Origin: Cymbomonas tetramitiformis
Lineage: Eukaryota; Chlorophyta; Pyramimonadophyceae; Pyramimonadales; Pyramimonadaceae
Reading direction: 5' to 3'
Assembly: GCA_001247695.2 (NCBI GenBank)
Contig: LGRX02025931.1
Coordinates: 1-64,000 of the forward strand
DNA length: 64,000 bases
Part shown: piece by piece, positions 56,459-64,000 of the stretch
Numbering within the stretch: position 1 is the stretch's first letter
Layout of the letters: every line of letters begins with the position of its first letter
Notes under the pieces: model-generated
Seen by the model: only the letters and a program-made list of their open reading frames with translations
Databases searched by the model: none
Told to the model about the DNA's origin: nothing
Translations under genes and position numbers: made by a program

Positions 56459-56866
56459 ATGCCTTCAATTCTACGATTCGGAGTTTATGGGTCACGCGAT
56501 CGTGATGCAGACGCTATCAATCGACATGGAATGGTCCACCTGCGATGTACTCAATGCAATGTAGACAGGTGGATGCTATATACGTTCTCAAACAGGCCTT
56601 TCGAGGACAGATATGCCCGACAGGACTTAGCGAACGCTTGGTGGCGCTACACCCGGAGAACTCGGGAATACATGCTTTTTGACCTAGTATCAACGGAACA
56701 ATATCCCGACCAGACCCCAATAGGGAACGAATGGCTCACCCCAAGGACAATGGTCATTCCAGTCGACGTCATTTGGGCGCTTATTGTTCCGCGGCATCAA
56801 CGAGATGAGGCAATCGACCTATGTTGCGTGCAATGCAATTGCCATGACCAAAGCTCTGCCATTTAA
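56459..56866 (+). CDS. small Cys-pair protein (MPSILRFGV family), paralogue of 7011-7421
   Basis: Intact 135-residue frame from ATG 56459 to TAA 56866, without introns. It aligns end to end with the product at 7011: MPSILRFGVYG, RHGMVHLRCTQCNVDRW (CxxC), WWRYTRRTREYMLFDLVSTE, LTPRTMVIPVDVIWALI and a C-terminal CCVQCNC. By eye about half the positions agree. Conservation of frame, both Cys pairs and length across two distant copies argues for a real gene under selection. No known domain is recognised. The product may be zinc-binding and cytosolic or nuclear, since no signal peptide or membrane segment is visible. Confidence 0.6.
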   Translation: MPSILRFGVYGSRDRDADAINRHGMVHLRCTQCNVDRWMLYTFSNRPFEDRYARQDLANAWWRYTRRTREYMLFDLVSTEQYPDQTPIGNEWLTPRTMVIPVDVIWALIVPRHQRDEAIDLCCVQCNCHDQSSAI

Positions 56867-59800
56867 ATTCTCCGATAGAGCGTTAACATTACCGTCAACG
56901 TTACCTCGCTGTCGCGGCAATTGAAACCTACAAGTGCCGCGGCTTCTACAAGTGCCGCAAATAATGATGGATTGAAGATATAAATTCCAATGTATCAGCA
57001 ATATAATAGCCTTAGCACTGTGAAATGAATCGAAATCTCTTGCCGAGAAGACTTCATAGATATACAATTATTTGGCGTATGTTGGTTAAATTTGTATGAT
57101 TATGTATGTTTGTGTATCATATGCAAGTACCCATCTCAGTTGCAACTTGTTTTCTGGGAATTGAAGCATCTGAATATGCATATCCATAAACGTGTACCGT
57201 GCATGCTGTCCAAAATTGCACGTGGATGTAGCCACGTAATTGCATACTTGTACATGCTATGCATGCATATGAACACACATGCAACAAAGAAATCTACCGG
57301 GACTCGCCGAGTACGAAAGCATCATGCACAAACAAAACATTTGAGTAATATTTTGTAATAAAACTTGCGCGGGACGACTTACGTGTCGCTTACGTGTCGC
57401 TTACGTGACGCATTTCAGATGACGTGGCAATAATTTTAGACGACGAAAATTGTGTCAAATGAAGGTTTTAAGACGATGATCAAGATTCATTTATTCCCAA
57501 TAGTTTGTTTCTACGCGAAGGAGTTGACGTGCAAGTACCTGAAAGTAAAGACATACACGGACACTAAGGAGCGAAGACCGCGGAAAGGTTTTGACAGCGA
57601 AAGCGGGAGCCTTCTGGGAGAACGCATCCGATACGCTGTCAACTGAGCCCTTTAATAGTGCAGAGATATTGCTAGCGTGGAACATCGCTGCTGACGAAGC
57701 AAAATGTTGTATCCCAAATGAGCAGCATGGGCAACTTATAGTCGCACTGCTTGCGCAAAGAGCCAAGAAAAGACGAATTGATAACGGGCAAAATTAAAAG
57801 AAACAGAAGGCGATGACGAAAATAGCGAAAACGAGGGAAATGAGGAAGTGCCGACCTGTCCAGACCGGTCCAGACCTGACCAGACCTGTAAAGACCTAGA
57901 CGACGGTAGCGATGTTGAAATGTGAATATAATTAGCTTACTTAGACGCACAAAATAGATGTACATAATGTAAATACGTTTACAAGAGAAATATGCTATGG
58001 CAATTACTCATTTCTTTCGTATGCCATGCTCACTACCATTTTCAACACCGACAAGACATTGCATGCTTCACCGTGCCTTGAAAACATTTTCGTCCGTGTC
58101 TTGTAATTTTACCGTTGCGGAGGCCTGCGAGCAAAAATATTTTCAACATTAAAAATTTCAGCATTTATATTTTCTAAATATCGCCAAAAACAGCTAATGT
58201 CAATTATCTACCCTAATGGCAATTTCATCGAGTAGCGTGTTGCCCCCCGCTGGAAGGTAGCTCCGGCCGAAACATGGTTGTGAATTCGCTGTAGATTCCC
58301 ATGTTTTGGCTTTGGCTGGTTGGGCAAAAGACGCCGGTGCCGAACGCCCGGGCGGAAAGGCACGCTGCCGCGGCGCGTTCGTGGTGGGAATTCGCGAGGA
58401 AGCTGGTTGCTGCGTCGCACCTTATAATCCCCACCGGAATTCAGAAAATGAGTTGGGGACAAAGAAGACGACGCTGTCGTACGGAAAAAGCGGGACATGT
58501 CGAATATCACGTGAGCTTACACAGGAGCAGCGTGGCTGCAATACACGCAAACACCGCACACACGCACACGCACACGCATACGCGCGCACACTGAACGGCA
58601 TGAGATCGGCCAACACAAGCCAGCCCACCATCATCCCAGTGGATGTGAGAAGCAAATCAAGAGCAGGGCGGGGCCGTGACAAGATACCACAAACGCATAC
58701 ATATTCCGTCCCAACCCAAATGCAAAGCAGCATGGAAAGATGATACGATGTGACTGATCGTCGCCAAACAACTGTTGGTCTCTGGGTTACGTAGTAAGCG
58801 GACCCTGATGGCGTACACATACACACCCACGATTTCACGAGACACTTTTGCGCGCCTGTACTTCGCTCGTCATGAATTCGGCCTTACTTTCGGCTTCTCG
58901 TTGGCTGAGCGTGCTCCTGCGTGCTTGACTGTCGTATGCGAGAAGTTATAACAATAACGACATAACAAGCAGCGTCTCGGACACACCTCAAATGTGTAGC
59001 ACTTCGGCCTTTTCGAGTTGTGAATTGCCGCGGAGTTGCGCTGACGTGAATTTACGCTTATGCGTTTAGGCAAGGTACACGCGAGCGTGGATCCATATTC
59101 GTGAAAGCAGGCGTGAAGCTTCGCGGGTTGTCTAGACCAAGTACGCCGTCCCTGACTGATTCAACGGATTCGGTACAGCTTGCGGGTGAATTCACAGTGT
59201 CGCTGCAAATTCGGCAGTAGTATACAATATAACAAAAACTTACGCACGACCAATATGATTTTGAAAGGTTCGGAGTTCTCATCATCAAACTTTTCGCACA
59301 GTTCAACTTTCCTTCCTTAAGACTACTTCCCTAGCAGTGCTACGTGAACTTTAGCGACTCTTCGGTTCGTGATGCTTCGTTTCTCCAATCAGCGAGCTAG
59401 TTGCTAATCTGAATCGCTGCGAAGTCTCATTAGCCCGTGTTGGCGGAACTTGGGGTTACAGCGATTCTCCCTCATGGAAATCGCTGGTACGCTGTGATGT
59501 CATCGTTGGAGATGAAGCGTTAGTCGCAGGGCTGCGCGCGTTCCCGCGCTCAGAGATGTTTCGCGATACTTGGGCTGGGAGGCGTTGTCACGGGGCGTGG
59601 AGCGGGTCATCGGTTCGTCGTTGCTATTGTCACGTGCGATCTGGTGCAGGGCGTCGGCCGATTTGTCCACGTGGCGTGGCCGTTTCGGTGAATGACGCAT
59701 CTGACGATGCTCGTGCGATGCTGTTTGCGTCCGGTGATGGGTGCCATGTCGCCGGTCGGGTCTCTGCGACTTCCGGTCGAGTTGATGACGGTGCGAATAC

Positions 59801-60042
59801 TCGTTGTCTCGTTTCTACCAAACAGAACTTGGAGGAGAACTTTTGCTGTTGTGAGTTTCGGAGTGGGGCTTGCTCCTGTCGTACATGATGACGTGACTGC
59901 CTCGTGGTCGAATGACTGAGTTGTTAACGATGTGTGAATCTGTGTCGCGGCTGATATGCTGTGGGCTGAACTTTAGTAACTGTCGCTACGAGGTTGTGTC
60001 GTGGTGTCGCGACCGGTCGTACACGGCAGTGGTCTTATGCTT
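56867..60042. other. no gene recognised
   Basis: AT-rich to about 58.2 kb, then more GC-rich. A short triplication of CTTACGTGTCG lies at 57378-57412 and a (CACACG)n microsatellite at 58555-58593. Open frames at 57591-57797 (FWENASDTLSTEPFNSAEIL) and 58306-58743 have no motifs I know. None of the array promoters is seen. Confidence 0.4.
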
Positions 60043-60535
60043 GTCGTGGTGTGACTGAGGGTGGAATACTTGGCAGGATTTGGCATTGCGACTGTCGTGC
60101 CGTGTATAACTAATGGTGTGGTCGGTCAAATTGATTTGAGGTTTGCTGAAAGCGTATGGGGGCTAGAGTGCTGAGTTGAGCGCGGCACTTGTTGGAAGGG
60201 GCGTTTCGTGTGCCGCGACTGCTGTTTGAGAATTGTATTGAAAGGTGAAGGGAGGGTGGTGACGGGTTGTGGTTGGCTGGTAGTTTATAGCCTACGTTCC
60301 CATGTCTGGCGTGGTGTGACTGAGGGTGGAAAATTGGCGGGATTTGGCGTTGCGGCTGTTATGCCGTGTATAACTACTGATACGGTCTGTCGAGTCGATT
60401 TGTGGTTTGACAGTGTGAGGGAGTTTGGGCGCTTGGTTGGGCACACCACTTGATGGAATGGGCGTTTCGCGTGCTGTGTCTGCTCGGGATCGATGAAGGG
60501 AGGGCTGTGACCGGCTATGGTTGGCTGGGGTAGCG
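60043..60535. repeat. tandem duplication of about 255 bp
   Basis: CGTGGTGTGACTGAGGGTGG occurs at 60049 and 60310, and the blocks match through GCCGTGTATAACTA and TTGTGGTTGGCTGG. The copies have diverged by many substitutions. No coding pattern. Confidence 0.7.
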
Positions 60536-62565
60536 GATCTTTTTTGTCGCATGGAAGGTTTTTTATGTCGCAAATTATTTTGTCGCAGCTACGACAACAA
60601 TATACCGGTGGGTACATTTCTTCGCAGCTGCGACAAAATATGTGTCAAGGGGGTATTTTGTCGCAGAAACTTATCAGAAATTTATTAAAAATTTACAGCA
60701 GGAATAACAGTTGAGTCACGGGAGTTGGCGGTTAACACTGACCAAATCTCCGTGCACGAAACGTGCAAAATAGAAGCACGCATTGGATTTAACAAGCTAG
60801 CAAAGAGAAATTGAAGCAAGCATTGGAACGCACACGATATCATAGAAGCATGCAACGATTGCATAGCAAAATAACATGCAAGCAATGTTTACCAAGGCAC
60901 TTAAAATGAATACAGCAATACCATCGAACGTGAATAGTTACAGCAATAGCACTGATATAACATCCTACATAAGGCACGCCTAAAACTATTTGACATTCGC
61001 CAGTGTTGCCGCAGTCATCTTCAGTCAAAGCAATTCCTGCTTGTACAAATCTACATGGTCGGTCATAACGAGTAGTATTGCAACCCCGCGAGGTCACCAG
61101 GAATCACAAAACAGTACAGCAAACAGGAAAAAAACAACAACAAGCAAAGTCGCAGTGAATTCTCCTGCAAAAATACACAGTGCGTTAGTTAGTCAGAAGT
61201 GTTGGGGATCGAACCCACGCCAACGGGCAGAATGCCAAACGGCCTCCAAGCACTCTTATCGAATATTATCCTTCAGGCACGTTAATCGAATAACAGAACT
61301 AACTAACAGCGCGGTTATGTACAGGCGAACCGGATCAACACAGTCAGTTAGTGGAACCACATTAACTGCATATTGCAAACAGAAAGCGTTATAAATGTGG
61401 TCGCTGGTGGCCGGCGTCGCAGGAGTACGCTATTCCGGGCAAAAAAGCATGGCGCTAGCTAGCAGGACTGTTTGGGATCAAACCCAACCCAACGGGCAAA
61501 AATATGCCCGACAGAATCCAAGCACTCTAAAATAAACCGAGTAACCAAAACAGCTGCATTCCATACTATCCAACGAAAAGAGCTGGTTTGCCGACGGCGC
61601 GAGAACCTGCAAAACCGAGCTAGCAGCGTCAGGATGCTGCAATACGAGATTCGGGAAAATTGAGTTGGAAAACATATGAATGCTGAATATGAATGCTGGT
61701 ACGAGCATATCAACGAAAACAAAGAAAAACCTGCACACTCAATATTAGAAATGTACACAGAAAAATGGGAAGCAAAGCCACACACAGCACTGTCGCTTAG
61801 TACGCTTGAAGTAAGAATGAACTGGCGGTCAAGCTTAAGGCCTAAGGTCAAGCTTACAGTTAACAGTAGAGTCTGATGGTCACATAACTGTCCCGCCACG
61901 GTCCGCAGCCGTCACGCACGTTATCGCGACAGCGAGTCAGCGACACTTGCGAGATGCGACGATAAGAATCTGTCATCCGACGGTCCGATCGTTCGGTCGA
62001 CGATTCGATCGGTCGATCGAAAATTAGTTGATGTATGATTGTATTGGATTCAAGATCTTAGCGACAACTTGAAGATCTTGTCTTCGGAAACGAATCCATT
62101 AGCACGCGAAATCGGACAGCCCGATCGTTCGGTCGACGATTCGATAAGTCGGTCGAAAATTAGTTGATGTAGGATTGGAGTGTATTCAAGATCGTTGCGA
62201 CAACTTGAAGATGCCCTTCTTCAAGAATATGTCATCTGACTGCCCGATCGTTCGCTCGACGATTTGATCGGGCGGTCGAAAAATAATCGATGGGGGGATG
62301 ATGTATCTTCCAAAGGCGTGCGACAACGCTGAAGATCACAATTTGTCATGTGGAAAAAAAATTGGGCAGTCTTGACAGTGTTCCGATGACGATGTCGTTT
62401 CGTCCCTCCATTTTTTTTTGGTGAAATCGTTCTTTGTCCCTTTAAGGGAACGAGCCCCGTTTCTGTTTTTTCTTCTTCTCAGATTTTTTTTTTGACGTGC
62501 GACAGAAACATTTTCTTGCGACAGCGACAAAAATGACCATGCATGCGACAAAAAAGACCGGGTTC
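60535..62565. mobile_element. 2-kb non-autonomous TIR element (TTTTTTGTCGCATG ends)
   Basis: The left end TCTTTTTTGTCGCATG (60538) is mirrored by CATGCGACAAAAAAGA ending about 62558. Inside both ends are further TTTTGTCGC/GCGACAAAA motifs in both orientations (60578, 60634, 62510). No transposase frame is seen. Flanks do not show a clear target duplication. The style (TTTTGTnGC ends plus repeated subterminal copies) parallels the SWIM element. Confidence 0.5.
61198..61535 (-). other. two diverged tRNA-like 3' halves inside the TIR element
   Basis: On the minus strand GGCGTGGGTTCGATCCCC (61201-61218) has a B box and Ser/Leu-like T arm, followed by AACACTTCTGAC. A second, more diverged copy with GGGTTTGATCCC lies at 61468-61530. 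Each is followed (plus sense) by CCAAGCACTCT. No good A box is present, so these look like parts of a SINE-type repeat. Confidence 0.35.
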
Positions 62566-62567
62566 CC

Positions 62568-63110
62568 TACCTTGTCTGTAACCGGCGTGGATGGGCTATC
62601 GCGGCACATCATGCCGTTCGTAATGTGTTGGTATCGATGCTGAAGCAAGTCTTTGATCCAGCCTTTGTCATCGTGGAGGATCGCAATCATCATGGGTATT
62701 CGCCTGATTGGAAGCCCGACGACATCACAGTGCTCAAGCATGATGGACGAGGCAGACATATCGTGACGATTCCGACGTAAGCCTTATTGCATTCCCTTGT
62801 TGTGCATCGTATTTAGACCGGGCTGCTCGGGAGCCGCTGCGGGCTGCGGCGGGACATGAGCGAGCCAAGAGGGCATTGTACGAACCAATCTGACCTCATG
62901 CGCTTGTGCCTTTTGCGATGGAGTCTTTTGGAGGTTTGGGGAAATCGGCGCGGAAGTTCTTCGACAGTTGTACACAACGCAGGCAAAACCGATTGTTTCA
63001 GGAGGAGGAGGATGCAACATGCAGCACGCGGAGCTTTTCGACCTATTGCTGATTGCAGCGGATAGTGGTTGCCTTGCACGGCTCGCAGGGCTACGGGATT
63101 GCTTGCAGGG
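62568..63110 (+). pseudogene. C-terminal endonuclease-like domain of a non-LTR (R2-like) retrotransposon
   Basis: Directly after the TIR element the frame reads AIAAHHAVRNVLVSMLKQVF, VIVEDRNHHGYSPDW, KPDDITVLKHDGRGRHIVTI, up to a GTAAGC at 62777. After 40 bp and a TTTAG, a frame one base out continues DRAAREPLRAAAGHERAKRA, LYEPI-stop-PHALVPFAMESFGG, LGKSARKFF. The (R/K)PDDI...G...V motif and the later PFAMESFG..G are what I know from the restriction-like endonuclease end of R2-type elements in algae. The stop and the frame mismatch mark it as broken. The reverse transcriptase part is not in the window. Confidence 0.45.
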
Positions 63111-64000
63111 CTAGTCATGATTATCAACATGGGTGAACGCTGGGAATTTGCATGATGTTTTTCTAGGAAGTTGTTTTGGCATTTGAATGAGTTTGTTTGT
63201 TTGCTGTGCCTTCGACATTTCAATTGTGAGATTTGAACCGCACAATAAAGTTTCTGATACCTCTTTAGATATATATTGTTGTTTCCCTCACAAAGGGGGG
63301 TATACTGAGTTATGACTACTGTCGCAGTATGCCAGGTCATAGCTCTAGCTAGTCAGACACACCGTATATCTTTGCTCTGTTTAATCAGATGTTTAGTTTT
63401 CTCACCCGAAACGTTCTGTCTCACGGTGATATATCCCTAGTAGCTGTTAGGGTATATCTCAGTTATATTTGATGTTACAAATGTGTTGGGAAAATGTTCA
63501 AAGTTCCAACCCGCTGCTTTTAATCTTTCCGAGTCGTTGTCAAAAGTCACCAATAATGTTATCGAACGCATCATGTTTGAGAATGCACCATTACAGCAAA
63601 ATCAATGTAAGATTCTTTTCATTTCACATATCGGATTTTTACTTTTTTCTCATTACTCGTGCACATCATAAGGGCCGCGGGTACTAATGAACTCAGCACC
63701 TACCCCTTCTTTATTTGCACACCACAACTTCAAGGCTTAGGAAATTCACCAGGCAGACTACTGCACGTAAATGCCACCTATTAATTACACACATACTGTT
63801 GTCTGATTATCACATCGTGATGCACAAAACCCGCGAAATATTGCTGGAGGAGAAATCCATGTGTCTATTAAGGAAAATCCACAAATATGAGAGTGGATAC
63901 ATTCTCTTACGCATAGTGCCTCTAACACTGGCGAGGATGAGTATTATCTCCAACTCTGCGAATGCCCTATCATACACCAGCAAGTCAGTGTGGCATATCA
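63111..64000. other. no gene recognised
   Basis: AT-rich sequence to the window edge. AATAAAG at 63243 could be a poly(A) signal for the preceding frame. Open frames are short, overlapping and without motifs. Confidence 0.4.

Noticed and set aside
58208..58838. Several overlapping frames near a CACACG repeat
   Set aside because: Open frames occur on both strands in a GC-rich stretch, with no shared motif or splice structure.

Overview
The window reads as nuclear DNA of a transposon-rich eukaryote. GT-AG introns, TATA-box promoters, satellites and many nested mobile elements are present, and there is no bacterial operon structure. The mix of transposon superfamilies (CACTA-like, MULE-like, mariner-like, Ty3-like, a gag of possible Ty1 type, R2-like) and one conserved secretory-pathway gene fit an alga or another protist. 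I cannot name a species, and the lineage is inference.

Layout. 1-3400: a minisatellite, then a multi-exon gene of the DUF7869 type with an internal frameshift. 3500-7930: an array of small, mostly intronless genes and gene wrecks. Most sit behind a recurring TATA box followed by a conserved leader; an intact relative lies alone at 56.46 kb. 7700-10700: a small MITE, a mariner-like transposase fragment and a foldback repeat. 10.69-25.0 kb: retrotransposon copy E1 (minus strand: leader, gag, retropepsin). It is split inside gag by a 7.5-kb CACTA-like element (3-bp target duplication) that itself carries a 1.05-kb MITE. 25-34.8 kb: minisatellites, two satellites of about 185 bp and a large inverted repeat, with no gene I recognise. 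34.88-36.95 kb: the clearest host gene, a seven-exon TRAP-beta (SSR2) gene. 37.6-39.5 kb: further MITE copies. 39.95-45.3 kb: a gag of element E3, split by a 4.67-kb inverted-repeat element carrying a SWIM zinc-finger, MULE-like gene. 45.3-56.2 kb: retrotransposon copy E2 (minus strand: LTR, leader, gag, protease, reverse transcriptase), split by another 1.07-kb MITE. 56.2-64 kb: a TIR remnant, the second small Cys-pair gene, tandem repeats, a 2-kb TIR element and an R2-like endonuclease-domain fragment.

Best candidates for something undescribed: (1) both retrotransposon leaders carry arrays of one hairpin design whose inner stem sequence changes while its pairing is kept; (2) the array of TATA-driven small Cys-pair genes; (3) a MITE family with nested palindromic ends and 4-bp target duplications; (4) a run of hydrophobic, transmembrane-like segments just before the reverse transcriptase in E2. 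All family assignments come from reading motifs. No database search was run.
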